Shown: one piece after another, positions 10,361 to 21,897 of the stretch
Layout of the letters: every line of letters starts with the position of its first letter
Position numbering within the stretch: the stretch's first letter is position 1
Position numbers and translations under genes: made by a program
From: Blastomyces gilchristii SLH14081
Lineage: Eukaryota > Ascomycota > Eurotiomycetes > Onygenales > Ajellomycetaceae
Direction of reading: 5' to 3'
Assembly: GCF_000003855.2 (NCBI RefSeq)
Contig: NW_003101672.1
Span: forward strand, 92,318-125,283
Length of the DNA: 32,966 nucleotides
The notes under the pieces: model-generated
Database searches by the model: none
Told to the model about the DNA's origin: nothing
Seen by the model: only the letters and a program-made list of their open reading frames with translations

Positions 10361-11775
10361 TATACTGATCATGAAACCGTGTCTGAGATCAGAATCAAAC
10401 TTTACAGTTATTACATTGTCTAAAAGCATTACTTCTGATCATGATTTGTGTTCATCATATTAATTTCAAATCATGTTATTTCAAATATTAAAGATCTCAC
10501 ATTCACTTTTCAAATAAAAATCTAGTCTTAAATAAAGAATATATTTGAATTCTTAGTTACATTTTCATTGTGATCTCATTATTGAGAATGATATTAAATA
10601 AGATTATGAAATCATTTCTTACTTACATAATATTATAACATAGTACTCATTTATTAAAAATTCAATAGAGAGTATTATCAAATATCATTACTTTTCTAAA
10701 CACAGATTATAATTAATATAATTTTAATTATAAAAAAAATATAAAATATAAAAAAAACAAAAAAACAAAAAATAAAACAAAAACAAGAAAAAATCACAAT
10801 GAAAAAAAAAGAGAGAAAGAAAAAAAATAAAAAATAAAAATAAAAAAAATGAAGATCATACAGTCACAGCATCTTTAAAATACTCACTTCTCAGAGTCTT
10901 TACAATGTTTATTATCAATTATATATCTCTCACAGTGAGAATAATATAACTGTGATAAGTTATTATGTTAATATTATTCAATAAATAATCAGTATATATC
11001 TGTATAAATGTGAATAATTAGAAAATATACACTTAAAAAGTGTGGTCACAATGAACTCTGCTGTTACTTGAATAATATCAAGAGTAGAATACTGAAATCA
11101 ATGATTTTCTTTATCAATTTCACAGACAAGATATGTGAAGATGATCTTGAAGAATATAAGATTTTTTGACTTCTGATAAAAATAAATCTCACTGAGAGAC
11201 TCTATTTTTATAATATCAGAGACTGAGTATTATCAAAAAGTATTACTTTTATACAATGCACATGTACTTACTGCAGCAATTCATTCTCTGTATATATAGC
11301 TGAGAATTATAACTTTCTTACATTACACAGCTCTCTCTGAGATGCTGTCATCAGTTTACAACTTACACGGTCTCTCAGTTCAGTATACACTACATGTATA
11401 CAGCTCTGCATGCTGAGACCGTGTTAGTCATAATGATCTGATATAGTACTCACTTTTCACAGACTATATTTTATTTAATTGAAGAAAGAAAAGAGAAGAG
11501 ATGTAACTGCTGTTTTATTTAAAAGAGAAATAAATAATTGAATCTGTAGAAGATAATTTGATTTCTTCTGTATTTGAAATTTAATTAATCTATACTCTTC
11601 AATTTGAGAGTTTCTGAGAGTGTTTTAATAGTTTTCATACTAGCTTGAAATTAGTGATTGATTGAAAAAGAGAAAAAAGAGAAGAAAGAAATGAGAATAA
11701 CTTATATTTATAATATGAAAACAGAGAATTGCTGCAATTATTCATTCTAGTAATAAAGATCTGTTTTCTGCATGT
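10361..11775 (+). mobile_element. hAT-like element arm, right copy
   Basis: This is the inverted partner of 5604-6995. Its left end, TATACTGATCATGAAACCGT, is a mutated form of the MITE end TAGACTGACCGTGT and is followed by CTGAGATCAG as in the left arm. It sits directly against the gypsy pol. Similarity between the arms can be followed to the GATCTGTTTTCTGCATGTAT motif at 11758-11777. Beyond that the left arm is cut by an LTR, so this copy may run on to 12714 and past the family 1 insertion. Repeated GAGACCGTGT-type motifs near 11370-11440 resemble the subterminal motifs of the MITEs. Confidence 0.6.
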
Positions 11776-11958
11776 ATTTCTAATACAGATTATATAATAA
11801 CTGTATATAAAGAATATCAACAGTGCATGTATTAAATGAAGATAATATTATCATATAATACTATAGCTGTTTCTGTACATTTCTGAAAGCTGTTAATATT
11901 TTCTTTAAGTCTCTTTATATTTGATAAGTCAGTAATATATTTCAATATACTCTGTCTT
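11776..11958. other. AT-rich continuation of the right arm
   Basis: Nothing codes here as far as I can see. Since the left arm is interrupted at the equivalent point by LTR A, this stretch probably belongs to the same hAT-like element. Confidence 0.3.
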
Positions 11959-11988
11959 TTATTATTATTATCATCATCATCATCATTG

Positions 11989-12028
<40 letters not shown>

Positions 12029-12063
12029 CATTATTACTATTATTATTATTATTATTATTATTA

Positions 12064-12099
<36 letters not shown>
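11959..12099. repeat. TTA trinucleotide microsatellite
   Basis: About 140 bases consist of TTA/ATT units with occasional TCA and TTG variants. The - strand frame across it is open (poly-Ile) only because of the repeat. Confidence 0.95.
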
Positions 12100-12714
12100 T
12101 ATTTCTAACTGTCTCTTCTGTCTTCATCTCTCTTCAATACTTACTAAAATCAATTATGTTATTTCTCTTCAAATATTCTGCGATTCTGCAGATTATCAAG
12201 ACATGTGAGTACTATTACAGATTGAAGAAAGAGAAGAAGAAGATATTTAAGTAAGAGAAGATAGATTGTAAGACATATTATAATGCCTTGAAGAGACTCT
12301 ATAAGAAAGTAGAATAATAACAATTTTAAGTAATACTTCTGATAGATTTAGACTGAACTAAGAATAGAAATAATATAAATAGCATCATCTATAAGAGACT
12401 GAAAAAGAAGATAGTAAAGAGTTTTATATATTAGTAGTGAGATTAGAAGAAGTTCTGAGAATGATTTAAAATCAAGATAAAGAGAGAGAGAGAGAAGAAG
12501 AGTATTACTGTAAATAAGTAGTAGTAGAAGAAGATTAAGAAGATATTAAAGTAGAAGATAAAGAAGTTAAAACTGATAAGTTTTTTATTTATTAAGAGAT
12601 AATAATTTTTGATAATACTTCTGTTCTCTAATTGATTAGCAGAAGCTGACAGAGAAGAAAAGAATTATAACCTTGTTCAGATCTTGAATATGCATCATGA
12701 TTCAGAATATTAAG
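12100..12714. other. A/G-rich decayed DNA, target of the full-length gypsy element
   Basis: The + strand is rich in AGA, AAG and GAG, including a GA run at 12481-12500, and would encode mostly Lys, Arg and Glu between stops. It joins directly to 19002 once the family 1 element and one AAGAC are removed. It may be part of a transposase gene, but no catalytic motif is visible. Confidence 0.35.
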
Positions 12715-12719
12715 AAGAC
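12715..12719 (+). repeat. Target-site duplication AAGAC, left copy
   Basis: AAGAC directly precedes the TGTGACGGG start of the 5' LTR and recurs at 19002-19006, right after the 3' LTR. Five base pairs is the usual duplication of Ty3/gypsy integrases. Confidence 0.85.
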
Positions 12720-13028
12720 TGTGACGGGCTGCGCCTGATCAATCATATAGACTATTCCATTACACTTCACAGATTCCAACCACTTCATTCTCGAACGCGT
12801 ACACTCCGAGTCTCGGCCATTCTCAATCACCGATCCTCGGCCGCCATGAATGTATATAGATTCTTCCACCCTGAAACTCCATCACATACATCATCACATA
12901 CATGTATAAATATTCACTTTGATTGCTGATTCTCACACTTTCTCTTTCTTTCCTTCTCTAACATTTTTCTCTTTGTTATATAAGACCTATCAATATTATA
13001 CTGATCTATTCAGTGTAGGTCTCTTACA
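12720..13028 (+). repeat. 5' LTR of the family 1 element (copy B)
   Basis: It runs from TGTGACGGGCTGCGCC to GGTCTCTTACA and is 309 bp, exactly the length of the 3' LTR. It keeps CG and CC steps that are changed in the 3' LTR (for example CGGG to TGAG, TCCA to TTTA, CTCGG to CTCAG). The differences between the two LTRs are therefore mutational, not divergence by selection. Confidence 0.93.
12905..12970 (+). promoter_or_regulatory. LTR promoter: TATA box and likely RNA start
   Basis: A TATA box (TATAAATA, 12905-12912) is followed by a CT-rich tract typical of fungal start regions and then AACATTTTTCT at 12960-12970. That 11-mer is the complement of the primer site, so by analogy with Tf1 the RNA should begin there, 55 bases after the TATA box. 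The R-U5 part would be 69 bases. The 3' LTR has the same layout at 18878-18885 and 18933-18943. Confidence 0.55.
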
Positions 13029-13030
13029 CT

Positions 13031-13041
13031 AGAAAAACATT
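13031..13041 (+). promoter_or_regulatory. Primer-binding site, self-priming type
   Basis: AGAAAAACATT lies two bases inside the 5' LTR. It pairs with the proposed RNA 5' end AACATTTTTCT at 9 of 11 positions. The two mismatches are transitions, and the less mutated copy at 5255-5265 pairs at 11 of 11. Confidence 0.5.
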
Positions 13042-13456
13042 CATTGTCTTCTTATTAGAAAATGAGTATTCACACATTGTCTTCTCATCAGAAACAATTA
13101 TTCATTAAGAGATATCTGAATGTGTAACAATGTGTAAGAAATAGAGAAACAGTCAAACAGTTAAGCAGACACTGAGTTCTCAGATAGAAGCTTGCTTATC
13201 AGTCACTCTGACCCTGTAATAAAATCTTACAAAGAGAATATCAGTGAAAGACCTGAGAGTTCTGACACTCAGATGTATGAGATATTCATACAATTACACT
13301 TCTTCAAGATTTCACAGATATTATACACTCAATGAACAACATGTCTAATAACAATATGAGAGAACTCTTGAATATGAGTATAGAAGTGATATCACAGTGA
13401 CTCTGAGTAATGTTGAAATTGCAACAGCAATAAATAGCTGATATGCATGTAACTTA

Positions 13457-13464
13457 ATAACATC
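13457..13464 (+). repeat. 8-bp target-site duplication of MITE copy 1
   Basis: ATAACATC precedes the MITE and recurs at 13971-13978 immediately after it. An 8-bp duplication is the hallmark of hAT transposases. Confidence 0.9.
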
Positions 13465-13970
13465 TAGACTGACCGTGTGACCGTGTCTGGGACCAGGACC
13501 AGATTTTTTGATAGTCTCATTACCAATTCGACTGATCCCATTACACGGTTTTAACATTAGATAGTAGTTCCATACTGTCCCAGTGAGACTTACTGTCTCC
13601 TCTTGTCACATTTTCCAAATGAGACCATGATTTCCACTTCTCAATTTAAATTATTTTTATTGCTTTAAATGACTTTAAATCTCATTTGAGTGTTATCAAA
13701 AAGCGTTACTTTTTAAAAAATTAAAAATAGTCTAAAAAAAACCTTAAAATGTCTAAAAATAGTAACTTTATGCCAAGAATGGAACTAAATGAGATCAAAT
13801 GAGACTACTTTCTCATTTTTTTCAAGTCATGATTCTATTTTAAGATCTGATATATAGTCACTTTACATGTTTTTTTGATAGCCAGTCCCAGCGGGATTCA
13901 CGCCAAGAAATGTATGGGACCAGACCAAATGGGACCAAACGTGAAATTCGTGATCCCGGCGGCCAGTCTA
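13465..13970 (+). mobile_element. hAT-like MITE, copy 1 (506 bp)
   Basis: This non-autonomous DNA transposon has ends TAGACTGACCG and GGCGGCCAGTCTA (terminal inverted repeat TAGACTGRCC) and an 8-bp target duplication. Subterminal ACCGTGT and GGGACCAG motifs are repeated inside both ends, as in other hAT elements. It is inserted in gag of the family 1 element. It has no coding capacity of its own. A short - strand frame reading MLKPCNGISRIGNETIKKSG runs through the left end in both copies but is only about 30 codons. The second copy at 31048-31553 has the identical length. Confidence 0.9.
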
Positions 13971-14989
13971 ATAACATCAATATGAAGAGATTCAATAATT
14001 ATCACAATAAGAAACTCAGACAATTTCACCACTTACAGAATTGAATACAAAAGCACTGAAAGAATGCTTAAATGCTCTCATATATTTTAATACTTCTGAT
14101 CTCACTCTCTACTCATCATAAAGCATGAAAATGCTTATAAAACTGAGTGTGAATGAAGATGTCATCAGTTTGCTAACTAATCAAGATTGATATATTAATG
14201 AACAATTGAAGAATTATATGAAACAGAAGTTTTATTCATGAATGAAGACATGCAAACCAGTGTTGCAAATATCTGATAATATTATCAAATATCTTGATAT
14301 TCTGTTCTGAGACACTGCCATGCAACAGAAAGTGTTAGATTGATTACAGAGTGTCTGACAGAGAAACACTTCTTTTACAGTATTCATCCCTGACTTCAAC
14401 ACCAAGATTCTAGAAGTAGATGATCAATCTTGAGAGAATCAAATGAAGATTAGCATGCTTAAGAAGATATTAACTTTTGAACTCTTACAGACTCTTGTAA
14501 GTGTAGATGAAGACCAGACTTATGAAGGTTTCTGCACACAGCTCCGGACATTGAATGACTGTCTTATCAAGCTCAAAAGTATACAGAACAGTGGTAGAAG
14601 ACATTACACTCACACATGTGTGCTGAGAAATAACTCAGTCACTCACATACCTGCACTGAAGAATAACAAAGATGCAGATGTCATGAATTGAGTAGACTTG
14701 AATGTCTACACACAAGTAAGAGTTTTCACTGTTTGAACAGGCTTCTGAGTTCCTGGGATCACTCCTGAAGAAGTCACTGATCAACATTAACATGAAGTAT
14801 GCGTTAACTGTAACTGATCAGAATACATCACTTTCAACTGTTAATTGATCTATGTATCTTCTTAATCAAGAGAAAGATCAGTCTCTTCTTATTTAAAGAA
14901 TGAATCAGTGTCTGTTCATGCCAATCACATTACAGTGAAGAAAGATTCAGAAGATAACTATAAGAATTCTCTGATGAAACAGAGAAAAG

Positions 14990-17900
14990 ATTAGCTTCTG
15001 TTCAAATTTGTAAACAGAAGCTTGAAGAGATCAGATAATAATGATTTAAAGAGAAAATGACACTAAATGTGATTCTTGTATCTACTGTGATTAATAACAT
15101 GTATAATATGAAAGCTGTGATAGACAGCAGTCTATATCACTATGTAATGATTAAATCTTCAGTTATAAGACATTATAACCTTCAGTGTATTCTCTTATCA
15201 AAATCCTGACTTCTTGCAGAATTTGATGATTCAAAAGATGTTTGCACTCATTACATAGTGAAACTGAACATAGATGTCAGAGAACATCAGTGTGAAGATA
15301 TCTATGTATATGAAGTTAATAATCTTGATTATAATCTTATATTAGAACTTGTCTGACTATCTGAACAAGGCATCTTATTGAACACTTGAAACAGGAGTTT
15401 AATATTTCCTAACAATGATAGAGTTCATGAGGATGATATTCATAAGACTATGAATCTGACACAGATCCCTGTCAACACCTATAAAATACTCAGAAAAAGA
15501 AGTTACTGAAAGAATTACTAACAGCAGAATCATGTGTCAATCTATTCCACTAGTCTGATTGATATTAAAAAGGCTCTAGAAAAGTTATCCTGTATTACAA
15601 TAATAGATTCTTGTATAAAACTCTCTCAATATTATCATGAATATCTAGATGTCTTTTAACAAGATAATACTATAAATATATCTCTCTTACAAGGCTCAGG
15701 AGTAGATCACAGTATTAAGTTAGAAAAGAAGAATGATAAGAACTCTGAGACATCATGAGAGTCTATTTATAACATGTCTCAAGATGAACTTCTTCTTCTT
15801 TGAAAGACACTCAATAATCTGTTGAATAAGAAATTTATACATATTAGCAACTCTTTCACTGCAGCTTCTATTCTCTTTACAAAGAAATTAGATGAAGCAC
15901 TCTGATTCTGTGTGAACTATTGAGAATTGAACAGATTAATCAAGAAGAACTACTATTCTTTATCTCTTATCAATGAAACTCTAGCTTGCATTGAATAAGC
16001 TCAATAGTTTATAAAACTAGATATCATTACTGCATTTCATAAAATCTGTATCACTGAAGAAGATGAATGACTTACAGCATTCTGAACATGTTATAATCTC
16101 TTTGAATGAATAGTTACATTCTTTGAACTAGTCAATACTCTCAGTACATTTCAGAAGTATATTAACTGAGCACTTCAGAATTTCCTTGATGAATTTATAT
16201 CTGTATATCTTGATAACATTCTCATCTTCACTGATAAGTTTAGAAAAGAATATCAAGAACATGTACAAAGAGTATTACAACAATTATGAGAAGCAGAACT
16301 ATTAATAAATATTGACAAGTATGACTTTGAAGTCAAGAGTATTAAATATCTAGGTTTTATCATAGAAGCTGATAAGAGAATTCAAATAAATCCTGAGAAA
16401 GTCTTCACCATTCTTGAATGAGAAGCCTCATATACTGTGAAAGATGTATGAAGCTTCATTGAATTTACTAACTTCTATCAGTGATTTATATGAAACTTCT
16501 CAGATATTGTAAGATCACTTACAGAACTTATCAAGAAGAACTCAGTATTTCAGTGATTAGCAGATGCTGAAGCTGCATTTATACAGATAAAGAAGATGTT
16601 CATTAATATCTCTCTACTAATAATATTTAATTCTGATTATAAAACAGTTGTTGAAGCTGACTTCTCTGACTATATTACAGAGAGAGCTATATTATAATAT
16701 GATGATGAAGATGTCTTATAATCATGCACTTTCATATCTAAGAAATTAAGTCTCACTGAATACAACTATGAGATCTATGATAAGAAACTTCTTACAATTG
16801 TACACTATCTAGAAGAATGAGACTCTGAACTCTGAAGTATCTTCAAATTTGAGATAATCACAGATCATAAGAATCTCAAGTACTTTACAACTATCTATAA
16901 ACTCACTGAATAATAGATACAATAATCTGAGTTCTTAAGCTGCTTTCATTTTACAATATACTACTATCTCAGCAGCCAGAACTTGATAACAGATGCTCTC
17001 TTATAATGAGAGTAAGATATGCCTTCTGATGTAACAGACACCTGTTGAATGAACTGAGAACATCAGCTTCTAAATCTGAAGATATTAGTTAATCAAGATG
17101 AAACAACTCATGACACTATACACACTTCTCTGATTACAACACTCTCTCTCTGAACTGTCATCAATATTAATACTGATACTGATACTGATATCTTGACTTC
17201 TTCTGAATCTACACTGAATGAATTATAACATGTAATCACTCAAACTAATGAACTTCTTCAAGCACTCACTGAAGTAGTATATCAAGAAGCACTCTGATTC
17301 CTCTCAGAACTATGTATAAGAACTGATATCTCAGAATGCTTAATCAATAATAATAATACTCTACAGTTCTGTGAGCAATGTTGAGTCCTCTACTTCAAAC
17401 TCTTACACACTCAGATAATGCAAGAGATGCATGATTCATATATGATCAGTCATCTAGATTATGAACAACTGTATTAAATAATCTCTCAGAAGTTCTACTG
17501 ATCTGAGATATTAAACAGCATCAGATGTTTTGTCTGAAACTGTAACTATTGTTTCTTCATCATCTCATGAAAGAATCATAGAAAAGGCCTGCTGAAATCA
17601 CTTAATATCTCTGATAGAATTTGATAAGATATGATAATTAACTTCACTATTAATCTCTCTGAGAGTAAGAACTGTAGAAATGTTCTGATCATTATGAACT
17701 GATTGAGCAAGAATGTTATATTGAAATTCTGTGATAAGATGAATACTGAACAAGTCACTGAAGCTTTTCTAAGAAGCCTGTTCTATCAGATGCATGAATT
17801 ACTGAGATCTATAGTATCAGATTAGAGCTGTCAATTCATAAACACTCTCTGAATAAGAATCTATCAAGTTCTTAAGATTATATACTGTTTATTAATTATC

Positions 17901-18640
17901 TAACACTCTGAGATTAATGATGCATCAGAATAGATAATTCAGACTGTAAAGAATTATCTTTGTAAGTTCAGCAATTATTTATAAGATGATTGATATGATC
18001 TTCTTCTATATACAGAGATTACTATCAATGATTAAGATACTATTTTAACAGATATAAGCTCATTCTTTCTTATATATGAATATCACATGAAAGTGTTAAA
18101 TCTTCTAGAGATTACACAGTTCATATCAAATTTCTACAGTTCAATTCAGATCACTGATAATATAGTAACAAAGCTCTGAGATATCTGTAACTGAGCAGAG
18201 ACCTTCATGATAATTATGAAACAAGATTAAAAAGATTGAATCAATATCTGACAAGATTCTGCAGAGCAGTATAAGATAGAAGATCTTATATAATTGAATC
18301 TCAAGAATATATGAATCACATGTTCATCTCATACACTAGATTATCATCATATCAGATATAAAGTGATAGAAGTTCTAGATAGTTATAACTACTATCTTGA
18401 CACATCATTAGAGATTTATAATATCTTTCACACAAGTTTGCTCTGCTATATCATCACTGATCTGTTCTCTTCTTAACTGACTTCTGACTGACAATCACCA
18501 GGGATTATAGAAGAAGAAAATGAGCTTAAGTGAGAGATTGAAGATATTCTTGATGAGAGATCACACAGCTGCAGCTGACAATATCTCATGAAATGAGTCA
18601 GCTATGATTAACTGACCTGAACTCTGAGTTCTGTATTATC
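14990..18640 (+). pseudogene. pol of family 1: PR-RT-RNase H-IN-chromodomain
   Basis: This is the polyprotein that copies and inserts the element. The protease aspartate is at 15123-15125 (AVIDSS). RT runs over about 15880-16560, with the YLDD box at 16205-16216 changed to YLDN and followed by ILIFT; KLDIITAFHKI and IKYLGFIIEADKRIQ are further RT blocks. RNase H spans about 16640-16990 (VVEADFSDY, ITDHKNLKYF). The integrase zinc module is at about 17425-17545. In the core, the first aspartate is Asn at 17652-17654 (TINLSES), while the second (SIVSD) and the glutamate remain. A chromodomain follows at 18519-18610 (EIEDILDERSHS, QYLMK). Between 15900 and 16570 I count about twelve TGA, one TAA and one TAG in frame. 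Confidence 0.92.
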
Positions 18641-18676
18641 TGAAACAGCGGCTCTTGACTGATGAGAACTGCTTCT

Positions 18677-18688
18677 GAAAAGAAGGAA
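18677..18688 (+). promoter_or_regulatory. Polypurine tract of the family 1 element
   Basis: GAAAAGAAGGAA lies four bases before the TG of the 3' LTR, where second-strand priming starts in LTR retrotransposons. Confidence 0.6.
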
Positions 18689-18692
18689 CTAA

Positions 18693-19001
18693 TGTAGTGA
18701 GCTGTGCCTGATCAATTATATAGACTATTTTATTACACTTCACAGATTTCAATCACTTCATTCTTGAACATGTACACTCCGATTCTCAGCCATTCTTGAT
18801 CACTGATCCTCAGCTGTCACAAACACATATAGATTCTTCCACCCCGAAACTCCACCATGCACACCACTACATACATGTATAAATATTCACTTTGATTGCT
18901 GATTCTTGCACTTTCTCTTTCTTTTCTTCTCTAACATTTTTCTCTTTGTTATATAAGACCTATCAATATTATACCAATCTATTCGGCGTAGGCCTCTTAC
19001 A
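18693..19001 (+). repeat. 3' LTR of the family 1 element (copy C)
   Basis: It runs from TGTAGTGAGCTGTGCC to GGCCTCTTACA, 309 bp. It is followed by the target duplication AAGAC. Compared with the 5' LTR it has lost several CG and CC steps. Confidence 0.93.
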
Positions 19002-19006
19002 AAGAC

Positions 19007-19265
19007 AGCTCTACTCTCTAAGCATGTTAATCTACTTACTACTGAGATGAAACCTAAGACAGTAGATCAGAAAATGCAGAATTTTAAGATACAGATTAAT
19101 CTAACTGAGAGAGAGCAGTGAGAACTCTTCTCTGAGAAGATAGTGAAGAAAGATTTTGAGATGATTATTATCTCAGATAAGAAGAAGAAAAAGAAGAATA
19201 AGAATAAGAAGTGAATTATAAAGAATGATAAGAAGAATAAGAAAGAGAAGAAAGATAATAAATAG
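19007..19265 (+). pseudogene. Possible transposase C-terminus relic
   Basis: This resumes the DNA interrupted at 12719. In one frame it reads TALLSKHVNLLTTEMKPKT, then a TGA, then a long Lys-rich tail. Many fungal pogo/Fot1-type transposases end with an ALL-x-x-x-V-x-x-L-x-x-x-N segment followed by a basic tail, so this is a possible match. The catalytic domain is not seen and the frame upstream of the insertion contains stops. It could equally be a basic tail of an unrelated protein. Confidence 0.25.
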
Positions 19266-20544
19266 AAAAACTTTTATTCTTTTTATATTAGTTAGTTATA
19301 AGTTCATAATTATTAATAATTAAAATTGATTTTAAGTTTTCAAAAATTATTGTACAAGTTGTAATCAATGTTAGAAATAATATATATATATATATATTTA
19401 ACTATCATAATTCACAAATCACTATAATATAAAAGTATTAACATTTTTTCAATATTGATATTTATAATATTAATATATTTTTAATAATATTATCTGATAA
19501 TGTAATTTAATAACACTCTCTTTCAGAATATTAATATATTTCAAGAAATTTAACAGAGATTAATCAAGATTATTTATTTACTTTTATACATTGATGATAT
19601 TCAATCTGAGTTAGTACTAAAATTATAACTAAGTTAAGAAAGAAGATTATTTTCTCTTATAATAATTTTTCTTATATACATCAGTAATCAGTTATTATCT
19701 TTATTAAAAATAAATTATTATCTTTTCTAAATCTTTATTATATCTTTTGAATTCACTTCTTTCACTTCTTTAACTTCTATTGAAGATTTATAAACTCTTT
19801 AAGAAATCACTATAAATTATAAAGTCTATATTATTTACAATTCAATACAGAATACTCTCTTTCAATTATAATAAATGATTACTTCATTCTTCATATCTGA
19901 TTTCAGGTCATGAAATATATGAAAAACTCAACATAAATATCAAGATAAACTATGAAATAATTATTAACAGATTGTATTATAAATTACTGAAAAGTCATCT
20001 CTCAACTATAATTACTATAACTTTATTTAGAAACATTTATCATGAACTAATTATAAGTGTGGTTAAATTTTCTAACATCTGAAGTTATCAGAATATAAAT
20101 AATAAAGGAAAAATAATTAGAAAATTACTACTGAGCTGATAAGTTACTCTATCAGATAATGATTTTTAATAACACTAACTTTCTAATTTGAAAAAAATTA
20201 TGTGATAATAATCACATATCAGTACTCTGATTTCATAATCTTTATCTGATAACTTTTATGAATAATTACTTTGTATGTATATATCTCTGAATATTTTTCT
20301 TCAATTAATTGAAAACTCTGAATTCTGAACACTTCTTCCAATACTTAATTCAAATCTTTATATTTTATATCAATTATATCTTCAGTTCAATCTTGAGATA
20401 TACTACAAAGTTAATATACAATATCTAGAATTAGAGTTAAAGAATTATTAAAGAGTGTCTCTCACAGTGAATGTATAAACTAGTATAAACAATCTTGTAT
20501 TTATGACAGTTATATGTTATTATATTGATGAGAACTGAACTTAT
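19266..20544. other. Very AT-rich DNA without recognisable genes
   Basis: I see only AT-rich sequence with an (AT)n run near 19380-19398 and no open frame of note. CC, GG and CG are nearly absent, so it is probably heavily mutated repeat DNA. Confidence 0.5.
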
Positions 20545-21890
20545 CAAGAGATATTAGTGAGAAGATACTGATCTTTCTCTTGAGTGAGAAGACATGTAGA
20601 CTGATTAGTAGTTAAAAGTGATGTATTCTGATTAGTTACAGTTAATATACACTCTGTGTTGATATTGATCAGTGACTTCTTTGAAAGTAATCTCAGAGAC
20701 TCAGAAGCTTGTTCAGATGACAGAGACTCTTATTTATATATAGATATTTAAGTCTACTCAATTCATGATATCTGCATTATTTTTATTACTCTTTGACACA
20801 GATGTGTAAGTAACTGAGATGTAATGTCTTCTATCACTGTTCTGTATTCTCTTAAGCTTGATAAGATAGTCATTCAATATTCAGAGTTATATACAGAAGT
20901 CTTTATAAGTTAGGTCTTCATCTACACTTATAAGAATCTGAAAGAGTTCAAAAGTTAGTGTCTTCTTAATCATCTTAATCTTCATTTAATTCTCTCAAAA
21001 TTGATTATCTGCTTCTGGAATCTTGATATTGAAATCAGAAATGAATATTATAAGAGAAGTATTTCTCTGTTAAACACTCTGTAATCAATCTAATACTTTC
21101 TATTGCATAGCAGTGTCTCAGAACAGAAAATTGAGATATTTAATAATATTATCAGGTATATGTAATGCCAGTTCACATGCCTTTATTCATGAATGAAACT
21201 TCTGTCTCATGCAATTCTTCAATTAATCATTAATATATCAATCTTGATTAGTTAATGAACTGATAACATCTTTATTCATACTTAGTTTCATAAGCATTTC
21301 CAATCTTCAATACGAATAGAGAGTGAGATTAGATGTATTAAAATATGCAGAAGTATCTAGATGTTTCTTCAGCACTTGTATATTCATATCTAATTTAATT
21401 GATATTAAAATTGCTTATGCAGAAGTTTCTAGTTAGAATAATTATTGAATTTCCTCATATTAATATTATTAAGTTGCATGCATATCAGGTATCTATTACT
21501 ATTATAATTTCAACATTACTCAGAGTCACTGTGACACTGTGTCTATGCTCACATTTGAGATTTCTCTCATATTATTGATTAACATAGCTATATCATTTAT
21601 TAAATATATGATATCTGTGAAATCAGAAGAAGTGTAATTATATGAATATGTCATATATCTAAGATGTCAGAACTCTCAGATCTTTCACTAATATTCTCTT
21701 ATAAGATCTTATTACAGAGTCAGAGTGACTGATGAGTAAGCTTCTGTCTAGAAACTTAGTATTCACTTAACTGATTAAGACTTAGTATCTGCTTAACTGG
21801 TTATTTATTTCTCTTATTTCTTATGCATTGTTACATGTTTCAATATCTTCTCAATGAATAATTGTTTGTAATAAGAAGACAATAAATATT
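20545..21890 (-). pseudogene. Family 1 gag, third copy
   Basis: This is the reverse complement of the + strand gag. It reads leftwards from LTR D and can be followed to the equivalent of about 14890. Landmarks are the TTGATCAGTGACTTCTTTGA block at 20660-20680 and the block at 21200-21300. Pol does not follow on the left, so the copy is truncated. It is more mutated than the copy at 4036-5254 and also lacks the MITE. Confidence 0.8.
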
Positions 21891-21897
21891 TTTCAAG

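Larger units (their letters stand above)
13042..14960 (+). pseudogene. gag of family 1, split by a MITE
   Basis: This is the capsid/nucleocapsid gene. The two - strand copies at 4036-5254 and 20545-21890 match it on both sides of the MITE, which fixes the pre-insertion sequence. An open piece at 14443-14691 reads LKKILTFELLQTLVSVDED and continues through a TGA to the nucleocapsid. There a zinc knuckle is visible at 14800-14841 as C-x2-C-x4-Y-x4-C. The histidine codon has become TAC (14824-14826), one C-to-T change away from CAC. The start codon cannot be fixed. No functional product is possible because of the MITE and many TGA stops. Confidence 0.8.
12720..19001 (+). mobile_element. Full-length Ty3/gypsy chromovirus, family 1
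   Basis: This is a complete LTR retrotransposon of 6282 bp, or 5768 bp without the MITE and its duplicated 8 bases. It has two 309-bp LTRs, a 5-bp target duplication, a self-complementary primer site, gag with a zinc knuckle, pol in the order protease, RT, RNase H, integrase and chromodomain, and a purine tract before the 3' LTR. The order RT-RNase H-integrase is diagnostic for Ty3/gypsy, and the C-terminal chromodomain for chromoviruses. The coding part is inactivated by dense C-to-T/G-to-A mutation. Fragments of the same family are found at 4036-5597, 6996-10360 and 20545-22209. Confidence 0.93.

Noticed and set aside
11942..12127. - strand poly-Ile frame
   Set aside because: It is the translation of the TTA microsatellite.
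13345..13557. - strand frame MLKPCNGISRIGNETIKKSG, also at 30766-31140
   Set aside because: It is identical in both places only because it lies in the MITE left end; the rest of each frame is unrelated flanking DNA.
14990..18640. TGA might be read as tryptophan, meaning an altered genetic code or mitochondrial origin
   Set aside because: GG and CC are depleted on both strands and in non-coding repeats too, and LTR and MITE pairs show the same GG-to-GA change. TAA and TAG also occur inside conserved domains, and catalytic residues are lost by the same transitions.
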